From: Talinum fruticosum | Lineage: Eukaryota > Streptophyta > Magnoliopsida > Caryophyllales > Talinaceae | DNA: 64,000 nt | Reading direction: 5' to 3' | Assembly (NCBI GenBank): GCA_021018815.1 | Contig: JAITYX010000034.1 | Coordinates: forward strand, 930,001-994,000 | Shown: in pieces, positions 1-12,589 of the stretch | Layout of the letters: each line of letters starts with the position of its first letter | Numbering within the stretch: the stretch's first letter is position 1 | Translations under genes and position numbers: made by a program | The notes under the pieces: model-generated | What the model saw: the letters and a program-made list of their open reading frames with translations, nothing else | What the model was told of the DNA's origin: nothing | Database searches by the model: none

Positions 1-611
1 AGCAAAGGTTTCCCCACAATCAATCCCTTCTTCTTGATTGTATCCTTGAGCCACAAGTCATAGCCTTATTCTCGACTACCAACCCACCTTCATCCAGTTT
101 GTTCTTGAAAACCCATTTGGTTCCTATGACTGGGTGGTCGAAGGTCGTTTGGTGAGAGTCCGGACTTGGTTTCTTTCGAATTGATTGAGTTGCTTTAGCA
201 TAGCCTCTACCCATTCAGGTTCATTTAGGGCTCCTAGTGCACTTTTTGGTTCAGTTAATGATATGAATGCAGTGAATGCACATAAATTTTGTAGAGAGGA
301 ACAAGTTCTTACCCCACTGTTGATATCGGACAAGATGTTTTCGAGTGGGTGGCTAGAAGCATATTTGAATGCTCTGCTTGTTCTTTGGTTTACCAGATTT
401 GTAGGTTGAATTTTTGCTCTTCGAAGTCCGTTCCGATTGAGCTTATTCATCTAATTGACCCTCGGCATTCCGAGCTGGCTCTTGAGTTTTCTCATTCCGA
501 GTTGTGTTGTTCCGATTCACTTCGTTCGAGTGACTTTGATTTGATTCTTGATGAGCTCATTTTCACCAAGATCATCATCTCTGCTGAGCTTCAAGTCCGA
601 GAATGTTGACT
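1..611 (-). pseudogene. copia A: integrase-RT linker and N-terminal reverse transcriptase, broken
   Basis: Minus-strand translation gives an acidic linker, then EPEWVEAM and, near the window edge, GTKWVFKNKLDEGG, which is the start of the copia RT domain (PF07727 type). The reading is split over several frames (for example 450-124 and 214-20), so frameshifts are present. The catalytic YVDD lies outside the window. Confidence 0.8.
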
Positions 612-1480
612 CACTCGGTTTTTCCTGTTCAATCTCATCAAAAACAACGTGGATGCTTTCTTCCACTTTGTTAGTTCTTTTATTGAAAATGCGATATGCT
701 TTGCTATGAGATGAATAACCAAGAAAAATACCTTCATCCGATCGAGCATCAAACTTGGTCAGGTGATCCTTACCATTGTTGTGAACAAAGCGCTTACATC
801 CAAAGGGTTTGAAATATGAAATGTTAGGTTTCATCTCTTTGTAGAGCTCGTATGGAGTTTTCTTCAGGATGGGTCCGATGAGACATCCGTGCAATGTGTA
901 GTTTGTCTGTGTTGATCGCCTTAGCCTAGAAATAGTAGGGTAAATAATGTTCAATCATCATTATCCTTCCTATTTCTTCAAGAGTTCGGTTCTTTCTCTC
1001 CACTACTCCATTTTGTTGAGGAGTTCTTGGTGCTGAGAAGTTGTGGGAGATGTCATTCTTATCACGGAACTCTAAAAATTCCGAGTAGTCGAACTCCCTT
1101 CCATGGTCGGTTCGAATTCTCTCGAATCCGAGTCCGAGATTCAACTTGGATTTTCCTGCAGAGCTTGCTTGAACTCTTTAAAAGCTTCGTTTTTGTGCTT
1201 AAGAAAACAAACCCAGGTAAATTGTGAGTAGTCATCAATAATCACAAGCATATATGATTTACCTCCGAGACTCTTGACAGGGATTTCACCACATAAATCC
1301 ATATGCAACATTTCAAGCACTTTGGATGTGGAAACAGTTTTGAGAGATTTGAAAGATGATCTAACATGTTTCCTTTTTGTGTATGCATCACAAATTTTAT
1401 CTTTCTTAAATGCACAGTTAGGCAATCCTCCGACTAAACCATGAGATGCAAGTTTCTTAATGGTGTGCATACTAACATGA
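612..1480 (-). pseudogene. copia A: GAG-pre-integrase and integrase core, frameshifted
   Basis: From right to left: the zinc-binding pre-integrase segment (HTIKKLASHGLV ... CDAYTKRK), the first catalytic Asp in LHMDLCG, the second in RTDHGREF, and the Glu in NGVVERKNRT, followed by the GIFLGYSSHSK region. All three D,D,E residues can be seen, but the segments 1470-1141, 1144-926 and 954-517 are in different frames. This would have inserted cDNA into the genome in the parent element. Confidence 0.85.
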
Positions 1481-1579
1481 CCTAGTCTACGATTCCATGT
1501 CCATGAATCATCATGTAAAGATGCTTTTAAACAAGATAGATTCCGATTTGGGTCGAAAGAGGAATAGTGTAGGTATTAG

Positions 1580-1960
1580 CTAATCTCTTACCCGAGAGCT
1601 TAGTCTCATTCGTAGTTTCATCGAAATATAGCAGTTGGTCCGAGTGAATCTTACCTCTTGACCTTTGTCACATAGTTGAGAGATGCTAAGTAGATTGTAC
1701 TTCAATCCTTTAACCAGGTAGACAGGGCTGACCAGATTGTCTCCTTTTCTAATCTTGCCTATCCCAATTATCTTGCCCTTGTTGTCATCTCCAAATGTGA
1801 CTTTCCCTCCCTTGTAATCTTCTAACTTAGAAAATATTCTTGGATTTTCCGACATGTGATGTGAGCATCCACTGTCCAGTACCAGTGTCGTTTTGTTTTT
1901 TTCGAGCCACCTGCAAGTCGAAAACAAACTAACCTTTCTCACTTCCTCTAACGAACCCAA
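1580..1960 (-). pseudogene. copia A: aspartic protease
   Basis: The open stretch has LVLDSGCSHHM, the single-copy retropepsin active site in which Asp-Ser-Gly is kept, followed by KVTFGDDNKGKIIGIGKI and LKYNLLSISQLC, the usual copia sequence after the protease. It continues from the gag C-terminus in one frame (2197-1580) and ends at a stop before integrase. Of the protease copies in this window this one has the best-preserved active site. Confidence 0.8.
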
Positions 1961-3736
1961 GTAACTCCCTTTATTGTGGTCCTTTTCGAGGAAGAAGACT
2001 CTTGGGAAATCAGATTTGAATAACTTTGGATTTGGTCTAATTCGAGTCTTTCTTTTAGAAAACCGAGTCCGTGTCTCTTTCTTTTGAAACTCTTTTCTTT
2101 TATAAACAGGAGAAGGTTTTCTCCTGTAAGCTGGTCCGGGCTCAATCCTCCTTTCATTCTTATGAATGGGACTGTGCTCAGCCTTCCTAATCTTCACAGT
2201 TCCGGAATCCTTTTTGAAAAGCTCGAGCAGGAATTAGATTCCTCCTCTTTGTTAAAACCAAGTCCTTCTTTTTTAAGGAGACACATTGAGACCCTAAGAG
2301 CATGTCAAGGTTTTTCCGACCTTGAGTAAATTTTAAAACAAGCTCTTAAGACTCATTGAGCTCTTGCTTCGGATGCTCATTTTCTCTTTCGAGTGACTCG
2401 GACTCAGTCTCATTGGATTGAGCACTAGTCTTGAGTTCTCTTAGAGTAAGTCTCAGTTTTTCTAATTCATTTTTCAAAGAGATGCTCTTAGAAGTAACGA
2501 GACTTAAGTTGTTCTTTAAACCGAGAAGAATCAGAATTGGACTTTTCTTCCAAAGTATAAATATAATTGGCTAAATCAAATTTGGAAAACTTTAGGAAGT
2601 ATTCAATTACCTCTTGAGGAATTGTTTCCTCATTGTCCGAGTGATCCGAGTCCGACTCGATTCAGCTTTTGATTCCGAGAGTGCCATCGGACACTTTGAA
2701 TCATCCGAGTCCTCATCATCTTTTGATGAGTCTTCATCACTCCAAGTGGCCATCATAGCCTTTTTCTTCTTTCTATCCCTCTTTCTCCTGGGACAGTCTT
2801 TGACTATGTGTTCCTTGTCGCCACATTCAAAACAACTGGAGTTCTTAGTTAAAGATAACTTTGAAGGGGAAGAATGTTTACCTTTTCTATCCTTCTTGTC
2901 TTTCTTATAGAACTCTTATCTTGGCTTCTTATCCCATCTCTTGTGCTTCATCATTCTTTTGAAGCCTCTGGCAATAAGTGTCATAGGATCCTCTTCGAGT
3001 CGAGGAACTCGGATTTACTTATCTCGTTTTCCGAGGCCTTCGAGTGTGATGTTCTTTTTAGTGCTTACCTCTGTATCCTCCTCTTCCAGGTGGATCTCAT
3101 GGGTGAGTAGCTTCCCAATGAGTTCGTCCGGCTTCAGTAAGGACAGGTTCCGAGCCTCTTCGATGGCTATCACCTTGGGACCCCATCTTCTCTTAGGTAG
3201 ACTTCTAAGTATCTTTCCGAACATTTCCTCGTGGGAAATCTTTCTACCTAGAGATTTGAGATTGTTAGTAATCTCGGTGAAACGGATGAACATCCGAGTG
3301 ATGTTCTCTTCGGCTCCATCTTGAACAGCTCGTACTTGTGAATATATTGGCTTATCTTCGCTTGTCTAACTTGGCTTGTGCCTTCATAAGTGTTGACAAG
3401 CGTGTCCCACACTTCTTTAGCTATGTCACACGCCGACACTCGATTGTATTCTTTTGAGCTGATGGCGCACATCGGAATGTTCATCGCCTTGAAGTTCTTT
3501 CGAACTTCTCTGCTTCATTAGTAGTGTACTCGGGCTTTGTTTTGGGCACGAGTCTTGTTTCTTCTATCTTCATTGGAATGTAGTTGCCTACTTGTATGAT
3601 GTTCCAGACATCTTCATCATGATCCAGACAGAAAACATTCTATGAGCTTCTTCCAGTGCACGAAGTTAGATCCTTTGAACTTTGGTGGTCTGTTGGAAGA
3701 TCTTCCTTCATCGAACTCTCCATTGTTCTCAGCCAT
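1961..3736 (-). pseudogene. copia A: gag (UBN2 type) with CCHC zinc knuckle
   Basis: The start is the ATG whose complement is at 3734-3736, 46 bases inside the primer binding site, reading MAENNGEFDEGRSS. Downstream are WDTLVNTYEGTSQ (3484-3248) and FTEITNNLKSLGRK (3293-3015), which match the gags of copies B and C in this window. A zinc knuckle CFECGDKEHIVKDC lies at 2793-2834. An acidic Ser/Asp-rich segment and a coiled-coil-like segment follow. Several frameshifts and stops split it. Confidence 0.82.
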
Positions 3737-3781
3737 TTGATCTTTAGACCTTTGAATGGTTAGATCCTTTCGGAAAGGCTA

Positions 3782-3793
3782 GGCTCGATACCA
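3782..3793 (-). promoter_or_regulatory. primer binding site of copia A
   Basis: The complement reads TGGTATCGAGCC, two bases inside the LTR. It matches the plant copia site TGGTATCAGAGC that pairs with the 3' end of initiator methionine tRNA, apart from small changes. Copies B (32853) and C (52782) have the same site. Confidence 0.8.
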
Positions 3794-3795
3794 AT

Positions 3796-5307
3796 TGAAG
3801 GTTTTCTCTTGAGAGACTAAGTCACCCTAGAGGGGGTGAACAGGGTGATGAGGAAATTTGAACAAAGACTGGAAGATTAAATTCTAAAACTCGACTTTGA
3901 AATAGTCCGAGTCTAGATTGGACTCGAAAAGTGTTAACTCGGAAAATACGTGGAAACCCTCCCGGGGAAGAAACCCACGATCAGTGCTAATCCAAGCACC
4001 AAGTCAAATCCCCTATTTTGAATCCACAAAATACAGTAGAAAGACTCAACCGAATTGCTCCCTTAGACAATTTTTTACAAGATTTTCCTAGACTCGAAGT
4101 TCCCTTATCTGATCTAGTACTTCCTAACTGAGGTAACCTTTACAGTTAGGGACAACTAAGCTGAGTTAACCTTTACAGCTCGGTTAAGGGACCTTACTCG
4201 AAAGTAAAAATAAGTGTTTGTGATTGATTACAAGGCCTTACAACTCGGAAAGATTTTAAGTACAAAGTTGGAGTTGTAAGTAGAAGATTGAATGAGAATT
4301 ATACAGAGAGAGATAATTTCAGCAATAGATTCAGCAATCTTCTCGTCTTGTGAAGTGGCTTCTATTTATACATGACCAGGCAGATAAGCCTTTGTGACTA
4401 TCTTCCGATTAGAAGTCCTTTGTGACCGTTGCAATGGTTTTTCCGAGTGACTCGGAAAATATCCGTTGAGGTGTGAACGTTGGGCAATGGCTCTTGACTC
4501 CTTTAGATGTCCCAATCCACTCGGTGGTGTCTCGAAAAGTAGGGTGGAAACCACCGTTGAGCTTGGCATTGCAAATTTCCAATTTTGGAAACGGACAACC
4601 CCGACACGGTGTCCGGGCCTTGGTCGAAGTAGAAAGTCTACTAGTGATTGACAGCTTGAAGCCGCTTACTTTAGTATTTCAAAAATAGGATAACCTCGTT
4701 TAGATAACCTACAAAAGTAAATCAATTTGGTTCTCAAAGTATAAAATACATTGGTCCAAGATTACACACAGATAATAATTTAATTAAGATAATTAAGTGC
4801 CTAATTATCTAAGTCCTGAAAGAGTGGAATTTTCTGAGTCTAATATCCATTATGCTTAAATTCCATCCGAGTCGATCTAGAAGTAAAACAAATCTGATAA
4901 AGAATATTAGAGTAATGAAACTTGATCTAGACAAGCACGGTTCAAATGAAACATGCTGACTTAGATAGGATGTATTAACATTGTAATTAAATCAAACTTA
5001 GAATACAAAGTTAGATTTGAGTTTATGCACATTAGAGCAAATATTTGAACATGCGATAAGTGTGAGTGTTGTCCGAGTGACTCGTAACTATGTGTGAATA
5101 GATAAGCAAGAGTATGCTTTCTTAGTCAATCGAATCAAGTGAAAACATATGCAATAGTTTACGTAACGTTCAAAAAGATTCTATATCACTCAAAAAAGTT
5201 TCTAAAGCTCTTAGAATAACTTGTAATCAAAACTTACAAGAGATGAAGTCCGTACTGCATTCATTGATGGTACTCAGAATGATATACTCGCAAAGTCTAA
5301 GTCTTCA
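3796..5307 (-). repeat. 5' LTR of copia A (1512 bp)
   Basis: On the + strand it starts TGAAGGTTTTCTCTTGAG and ends AAGTCTAAGTCTTCA, giving the TG...CA ends expected of an LTR. The boundaries were set by comparison with the solo LTR at 49768-51244, which has a target duplication. Inside are shared landmarks such as the CACCCTAGAGG block near the edge. Confidence 0.85.
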
Positions 5308-5910
5308 ATATTTATCATATTTGAGCCTTATCCTTTTAGCCATGCCTTTAAAATTTGTGGCTCTCGATCTACTCATATTAGTATCATATATTTCAGACTC
5401 ATTAACATCAATTTCATCCATAACCTCCTACAAAATTTTTAACATTTTATAAATAGTCACAATTTTTTTTTAAAAAAAAAAGCACATTGGATGTCACATA
5501 TGAAGGAGTAGACACATAGAAAGTAATATAACAAAAAGCCACAAAAACATTGATAAGTGTCTAACTTGTGTCTAATAAGTTTTTTCCAAATCCACATTAT
5601 AATAATGGTCTCTCTTACTATACCTTGTGAATGTATGCTCATACTTTAAAGTTATGCTAAGCATCTTGTAAGTAGAGTTCCATGTGGTAGGAATATTAAC
5701 ACACAAAGATGCTTTGCTCTCAATTTTTTCAAAAGTTGCATATTTTGAAATTTTTGCAACCTACTAGAAGATTTCCTAATAAATCTCATAGTAGCTCGAA
5801 CACGTCTAATGAACTTCCCACAACTTTCAAACCATCCCATACAACTAAACTAAGTATGTGAGCAATGTATCTAACATGTAAGAATTTCCCACTTAAGAAA
5901 AGAAACACGT
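5308..5910 (-). pseudogene. hAT transposase fragment (copy 1), cut by copia A
   Basis: Minus-strand translation gives RRVRATMRFIRKSSSRLQKF and, after it, LPHGTLLTRCL, the decayed form of the hAT segment with a conserved PTRWNST-type motif. The + strand text at 5311-5450 is a close repeat of 9680-9800, and 5855-5900 repeats the sequence on both sides of the LTR at 10237-11888. This is therefore a second copy of the hAT family at 6445-12589. Copia A removed or displaced its C-terminal part. Confidence 0.7.
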
Positions 5911-6436
5911 ATCATAGACCTAGAAAGTGGTCATTTGGGTCGTGTTAGTTCAAGACGGTTCATATAGGGTCATTAAGATTTGGTTGAGTTTCAACTTTGT
6001 ATTTGATTGGTTACAATTCGACTTACCTAAAGCTTGGTTGATATTCAGTATAATAAGCTAGTCTTCCAGATAAAAATGTGAAAAATGCTTGTGTCAAAGT
6101 TGGATTGGATTCTGGTCCATTTTGGGTTAGCTTTTCCGGTGTCGAGTCAAATCTAGATTCGAGTCATTCAAATTAGGACGCTTTTGTCAGGTTTAACCTA
6201 GCACTATGGGTTTGTTGATTTGAGTGCTTTAGTCATCAAGAAACTAGGCATTTTGAGTTTGGCTTTGTGCAAATGAAAAGTGAATATGAAATCATTTTAG
6301 ACGAGAGTTTCTCGACTTAAGAAAATTAAAAAAATTATTTAATGGAAGGAAAAAAATTTGGGTTGTAAAGTATATCTAATAAAAAGGAGTTTGATCGTAC
6401 ATAATCCATTCGTAACACTTTGTTGTGTAAGAATTT
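5911..6436. other. no gene recognised
   Basis: AT-rich sequence between the hAT fragment and the target duplication of the hAT element. I see no coding pattern and no terminal repeats in it. Confidence 0.5.
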
Positions 6437-6444
6437 ATGAGACT
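6437..6444. repeat. left target site duplication of the hAT element
   Basis: TATGAGAC, directly before the TAGGG end. It is identical to 12590-12597. Confidence 0.88.
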
Positions 6445-7369
6445 AGGGTTGTTTAATGATCCAAGACAGAATCGGCATTGACTGAAGATGGAATAACAAA
6501 AAGCCAAGATCGCGGACCAAACCGAATAAGGTTAGTTTGATCCAAAAGCGGACCAGTGAAAACCTCGAATCGGGCCTAGATCGGACTGAACTTGGACCGA
6601 AAATGTGGAGCATTTTGTTTGTTTTTTTTTTTTGTGTAACCTTAGAAGTTAGTTCAATTGCATCCTGCCTAGCATAGAATTGGCTTTTAAAATACTCAAT
6701 GATGAGAGTGAAATATTTCCAAATCATTCACTATAAATCATCCAACAAGAAGCAACACCAACAAATCACTTAAAGGGTTGTCTTTATATGATATAATCAT
6801 ATGACCAATACCATATCTACTGTTGCTATGATAACAATCACCTAAAGGACAAATGTTTAAATCTAACAACAAAGTCTTTACTCTGAAAATACAATATCAA
6901 AAGTCCAAAGTCTTTTACAAACAAGTTCGAAACCACAATCAATGTCCTCTACATGAAAAAGTTCACAAAGTCTACCAAAAATGAACTATTTAGTCAATGT
7001 GCCTTGAATCCTTAAACATATCACCTTGAATCCTTTAACTTGGTTTTCCTTGAATCCTTGTTATTTGCCAAAGAGTAATAGATAAGATAAATATAGCTAG
7101 TTACATGGAAAAGATAAATTTATGTAAAAAGTAATTATAATAATGACAAGAAAGTTACCTCAAGATTTGTTGTTCAAAGTATCAACCACACCAATCACAT
7201 TATCCTTCATACTGAATTAAGAAAATTCTAAAATTCTTAATATAATAAGAACTACAAAATAATAAAAATAAAAGTTAGAATATATATTAATATAATAAAA
7301 TAAATACATGATCAAAATAATTAAAGTAAATAAGTAATCTAATTGAATATTACCTGTAAGTCCTCATTG

Positions 7370-7511
7370 TCCACCTCATCTCTATCCTAGTGTTTGGCCT
7401 TAGCAATTTAAAGATTATTAAGGACCACGTAGTCTCCACAAACCCAATACATCACCTCCATGTCTTGATCAAGCACAATCAATTTCCTCATTCAGATATT
7501 TCTGCAATTCT
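7370..7511 (-). pseudogene. hAT transposase C-terminal piece
   Basis: Minus-strand reading next to the LTR insertion begins ELQKYLNEEI, like the segment before the hAT dimerisation domain, then meets stops. It is separated from the rest of the transposase by the solo LTR at 7512-9349. Confidence 0.55.
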
Positions 7512-9349
7512 TGAAGACTCGGGTATGATCGAATGACCCTTGAATGTGTTTTGATTTCATGCATTCATCTAAATTTATGATAAAATAAGAAGCATCCTAA
7601 AAGAAATTCATTTAACTAAGTCATATACTTTATAATTCATCATTTCAATATGACTTGTTCATTACTCGAACTCGGACTTAAGTATATTAAGTTTATCCGA
7701 CTATTTCGAGACTCAAAAAGTGGAATCCGAGTTAGTCATGACAAATTGAGTCGATCGACCAATTTAGTTCTCATAATCTGACCTACTCAATGAGACTCGG
7801 ATATTTAGTTTGTCTAATTTATTTCACATTTAATATGTTTATTTTATCATGGAAAACATCATGATTTGATGTGGGATTGAATTATTTGAATCATACTTTA
7901 ACCAAAAACTTATGCTATTATTTGCTTAATCATGCGTAATTATAAAATGTCTAAATAACCTATGTGACCATTAAGATTGAATGATTTATTTATGAGTTTT
8001 GACATATCTAGAATCTAAAACATATTGAATATTAGACTTGAAATATTCTAGATTAATATATTAAGGATAATTAGTCATTAAATGCTTTATTTATACTAAT
8101 CTTTATCTAATTATGAACCAAAGTATCTTTATACTTTGAGAACCATTGTGTTTAATATTTTTGAAGGTATTTCTAATGTCAATTATCTAAAGAAATAGGA
8201 AAAAACAAAAAGTTTCTAACCATTAAAGCACTACCGGATAAAAAGTTGGAATTTCTAAAAAGTTCAGAGTCGATCGATGACTTTGTTAGTTATTGTTTTG
8301 GGTAATATTTTAATTCTAAGTCTAACGGTCTTTTCTATCTGCTTTTCTAGTTTACAAAAGCTGGAAAATAGTTGTTACAAGCTAGGACCAAGGCACAACT
8401 GCTATTTGAAAAAGGTCCACAAATATAAGTGACTCGGACTATCCGTTACAACGACTAACTAACTTAAACAAATTCAGCAGAAAGACGTTGAAGACTCAAT
8501 GGCTATCTCTTCAAGGAAAACTATTTATAGAAGCATTTGCACAAGATTTCGACTGATGAATGGAACAAAAATAGAGACCATGTTGAACATCTTTTCTAGC
8601 TTACAACTCCTAAACTCGTAAATCTAATATTCTTAGTTGTATTCTTCCGAGTCGGTTGTATTCTAATTCTTATTACTCTCTTTTTCTCCTATCCGACTAA
8701 GTTGTAAAGGTTACCTCAACTCAATTGTCCCAAACTGTAAAGGTCACCTCAGTTTGAAAGTACCAGGTTAAATAAGGAACTTCTAACCTTCGAAAAAATC
8801 GTGTCCGGAGTTGATAAGGGAACTTTAACTCGAAGGACCCCAAGTTGATAAGGTAACTTCAACTCAAAAGTACTAGGTCATTCAGATAAGGTAAATTCTA
8901 AGTCTAGAAAAATTTTAATAAATTTTTTAGGAACCAATCTAGGTAGTCATATTCAATGTAATTTAGGATTCAATTAGTGGATCTGCCTAGATGTCCGGAT
9001 TGACACTATTCATAGTTTTTCTACCCCATGAGGGTTTCCACGTATTTATAACTTGTCATACTTTTTCTCTCTTCTCTATCTCGAGTCGCTCGGACTCGGT
9101 TCTAGCCTTTACCGACCTTAGACACAATATTTTCTTAATATTTTGAGTGCTAAGTTCTCTAAACTTCATAACTTCACTTCTATATGAGTTTGCTCTAAAC
9201 TCATATCTGTTTCTGAGTTCATTCTAGACTTAGAATTACTTTTCCGAGCTCATACTCTGTAGAAAATCTTTAATTCCGTAAAACTCTTCCATCACCTTAT
9301 TCACCCTCCACTCTAGGGTGATTTATCCTCTCAAAGAGCAAACTTTCAG
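7512..9349 (+). repeat. solo LTR, copia (SIRE-related), nested in hAT
   Basis: Starts TGAAGACTCGGGTATGATCG and ends AGAGCAAACTTTCA, 1838 bp. It shares with the other SIRE-type LTRs the start TGAAGACTC, the CCCCATGAGGGTTTCC block (9036 on) and the CTCTAGGGTGA block near the end. No internal retroelement sequence flanks it: both sides are hAT. I could not find an intact 5-bp duplication. Confidence 0.8.
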
Positions 9350-10236
9350 CTCCATCTTGATAATTTATGTTCCACCATTCCCTTTCAACTTCTTTTCGAA
9401 ACTCTTGTGCATGAGAGGCACCACCCATAGATGAACTACATCCATAGTCTTGATTTTGTACTCCAACATTTTGCCCACTTTGAGAAGTCAATGGCCTATA
9501 TAATTGTCAATGCTCAACAAATAAAGCTTGTATTTTGACCCTCACTTTCAAAATCAAAGCACGACTAATTATATTACCAAATAGATCATTAAAAGATATT
9601 GCGAAATCGATCAACATATATCTAGGATCAAAGACAAGACCTACATAAACCAAGGATTTCATTTTCATAGGTGATCCATAGTATTTATTATCATATTTGA
9701 GCCTCATCTTTTCAGCCATGCCTGAAGAGTTTAGTATCCTATAGTTTGGACTCATCATCAACATTAATTTCATCCATAACCTCCTCCAAATTTTTCAACA
9801 TTTTATGAATAGCCACAATTTTAAAAAAACACATTAGATGTTAAATATGAAGAACCAGACACATACAAAGTAGCATTGTAAAAAGCCTCTAAAAACACTA
9901 GTAAGTGTCCACTTGTCTCCAATCATTTGGATTGGGAGGCTATGTGCTTCATTATTTTTGCTAAATTCACATTATAATAAGGGTCTCTCTTACTATACCT
10001 TATGAATGCATGCTAATACTTTAAATATATGCTAAGCATCTTGTAAGTAGAATTCCATCTTGCAGGAGAATCAAGATGCAAAGATGCTTTCCTCTCAATT
10101 TTTTAAAAGTTGCACATTCTTAAAATCTTTGCAACCTACTAAGAGAGTGCCTATAAATCTCACAGTAGCTTGAACATGTCTAATGGACTTCCCAACGACG
10201 TTTAAATCATCCGATACAACCAAATTATGTACGTAG
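9350..10236 (-). pseudogene. hAT transposase middle piece
   Basis: Minus-strand translation of 9773-9507 gives MAEKMRLKYDN, YYGSPMKMK and VGLVFDPRYM, matching the hAT transposase pattern of a KYW segment followed by VLDPRYK. 9491-9297 continues towards the C-terminus (AQEFRKEVEREWW). The part at 9900-10236 is more decayed but parallels the copy at 5460-5880. Confidence 0.75.
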
Positions 10237-11888
10237 TGAAGATTCAGGTATGACTGACCTAACTCCTTACATATTTTGAATTCAAGTCATTTATCTAATT
10301 TGAGAATTAAGTAAGAAACATCCTAAAATAAATTCATAGAACATAGTCGTTTGTTATAACAATCATCTATTTTATATGACATATCCATGACTGACCTAAA
10401 ACTTATGTCTTCAAAGAATATTAGTCAAAGTTTTTGGTTCAATTCTACTTCAAAAGTAGAAACTAACTCATTCATCATAATTGAGCCTAATTAATCCACT
10501 CAGTTCTTAGTAACTTATCCACTCAATCTGATTCAAACATTGAGTTTGCCGAATCATTTTTGCATTTAAGATGTCAATTTTAATATGAAAAACTTCATAA
10601 TATGGAGTGGAATTAATTGTATATTAATTCTACATAACCCAAAATCATTATGCTATAATTGATTAATTTTACGTAATTGAAAATATGTGTAAACAACTCA
10701 TGTACCCATTAAGTTTGAACTTATTATTTATGAGTTTTGACATACCTAGAATTTGAACATACTAAATATTAGACTTGAAAAGTCCATATTAATAGATTAA
10801 CAATAATTAGTCATTAAATATTTTATTTAGACTAATCTTAATCTAATTATAGACGAATGTATTTTTATAATTTGAGAATCATTCTTTAATTTATTTTTGT
10901 AGGTTTTCTAAATGTGAATTATTTCAAAAAATGAAAACAAAAGGTCGACGACAGGTGTTTGTTACTTGTTTCGGGTAAACTCTTGTTTCGAGTCCAATGA
11001 TCTTTTCTCTCTAATTTTTCAGTTTAGAAAAGCTGGTAAAAGAGTTATTGAAAATTAGGACCAAGGCACAATGGCTATTCTAGAAGGTCCAAAACCTTAT
11101 CCCTCAAACTATTCATTGTAATAGTTAGCTGACTCGAAAGCTCCAATTGAAAGACATTGAAGACTCAATGACTTCCTCTCAAGGCAGACTATTTAAGGAA
11201 GCCTTCACACATGATTTTAACCGACTACGGGGAAGAAAAGGAGAGACTCAACTGAATATATACAACTTCTACTCTGTACTCTTGTTATTATGAGTTGTAC
11301 TCCTTAGTGAGGAATCTTGTAATCCTTGTATATCCTTATCTACACTTTTTGATTGATTGTGTTTATAAGGTAACTTCAATTTAGTTGTCCCAAGTTGATA
11401 AGGTAACTTCAACTCGGGAAGTATTAGGTCGAATAAGCGAACTTTGATCCTAGGAAAGGTTGTTTCAGATTGATAGGGAACTTCAACCTAGAGGTCCCAA
11501 GTTGATAAGGGAATTTCAACTTGGATGTACTAAGTCAAGTCAAGGAATTTCTAGGCATGAGAAAATTGTAACCGATTTTTAGGGAACAAATCTAGGTAGT
11601 CTAATTCATTATAATTGTGGATTCAATCGTGAATTTGACTTAGTGCTTGGATTAGCACTGTGCGAGATTTTATGCCCCAGGAGGGTTTCCTTGTAAAATT
11701 TCCTTATCTATTTTTCTCTTTTATGCCCCAATCATTCTACACTAACTTCCGCCTTTAAGGGAGCTCGGTTTTATTCTTTTATTAAGTTTCGAAGAGTTCA
11801 GTTCAATAGAAAGTAAATTTCCACAAAATCTTCCATCATCCTATTCACCTCCCTCTAGGGTGATCCACTTCTCCTATTTGAACTTTTA
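10237..11888 (+). repeat. second solo LTR nested in hAT
   Basis: Starts TGAAGATTCAGGTATGACTG and ends GAACTTTTA (CA decayed to TA), 1652 bp. It shares the CCTCTAGGGTGATCC and GAGGGTTTCC blocks with the other LTRs. The intact site is preserved in hAT copy 1 (5855 on), and comparison shows the LTR split it. The 5-bp duplication GTGAG is seen on the right (11889-11893), with a degenerate GTAG on the left. Confidence 0.75.
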
Positions 11889-12115
11889 GTGAGCAATGTA
11901 TCATCAATAACGGCATGCCCAACTTGAGAAAATTTCCACATGTAAATTTCCACATGTAAGAATTCCCAACTTGAGAAAAGAAAATAAACATGCCGCTTAA
12001 AATCATCAATAACGGCATTGCACGCAGATGCTATTACTCCCAACATTATCCATAGTCACATTGTACAATTTAGAAGCTAACCCCATTCCTCTAAAGACAG
12101 AGGAATAACTACTGC
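11889..12115 (-). pseudogene. hAT transposase upstream piece
   Basis: Minus-strand reading gives GLASKLYNVTMDNVGSNS, the hAT motif around the second catalytic Asp (TVDNASSN in family members). After a frame change it gives AVIDDFKRHVYFLFSSWEFLHV, corresponding to the following IDYLKRH segment. A short duplicated stretch is inserted near 11930-11990. The N-terminal zf-BED region was not recognised between here and the right end. Confidence 0.72.
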
Positions 12116-12589
12116 TCGACGACGAGTGGCGACGGTAACTAGTGATTATGGGAAAGCAGCGAGAGAGGCAAGAACTATCCCGTCCGATTATGAGATAGAG
12201 ACTTAGGGAGGAAGCAAGAGATGTTTCTGGTGGCAAGAGGTCGAGCAAGTAAGACAATGAAGGTTTAGTGTAGAAGAGAGAGGCGCCGTCAGCAGTTACT
12301 TCTTCGGAGAGAACAGCGACGGCGAGCGTGGGAGGGAAAGAGATTGGGAGTAAGAGAGAGAAATAGAGAGAGTTGTGTAGGGAGATAGAGGCAGAGTGCG
12401 AGATAGAGTGAGAGCAACCGAGCAGCAAGATAGAATTTTTAACCCTAATTTTAACAGCTTTCGGTTCGGACAGGAGCAAAGAGCGAATAGCAAAAATTTC
12501 AAGACCAAGTACCAAAACTCGTCGATCCGGTCCCATCCATGGCAGTTTTCGATCCAATCCAATTTTAGACCAAATAATACACATCCCTA

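Larger units (their letters stand above)
1..5307 (-). mobile_element. SIRE-like Ty1/copia retrotransposon A (5' part, runs off the left edge)
   Basis: Read on the minus strand the order is LTR, methionine-tRNA-type primer binding site, gag, protease, integrase, start of reverse transcriptase, which is the copia order. The rest of RT, RNase H and the 3' LTR lie left of the window. The SIRE (Maximus) assignment rests on the long LTR (about 1.5 kb), the gag start, and the integrase-to-RT stretch with KFDARSDEGIFLGYSSHSK, which I recall as typical of that lineage. Stops and frameshifts break every domain, so the copy is dead. It sits in an older hAT transposase remnant: the sequence right of the LTR continues as hAT. 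Confidence 0.85.
6445..12589 (-). mobile_element. hAT DNA transposon with two nested solo LTRs
   Basis: The left end reads TAGGGTTGTTTAATGATCC and the reverse complement of the right end reads TAGGGATGTGTATTATTTGG, an imperfect terminal inverted repeat. It is flanked by the identical 8-bp duplication TATGAGAC, the size used by hAT. Both ends carry subterminal stretches rich in gaccgaa/cggtt motifs. Transposase remnants inside are all on the minus strand. Removing the nested LTRs (7512-9349 and 10237-11888) leaves about 2.66 kb, a plausible size for a hAT element. Positions 6600-7369 hold the 3' non-coding part, with nothing further recognised. Confidence 0.88.

Noticed and set aside
9297..9491. 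A separate small gene
   Set aside because: It is in line with the hAT transposase C-terminal region and cut by an LTR, so it is a transposon remnant.
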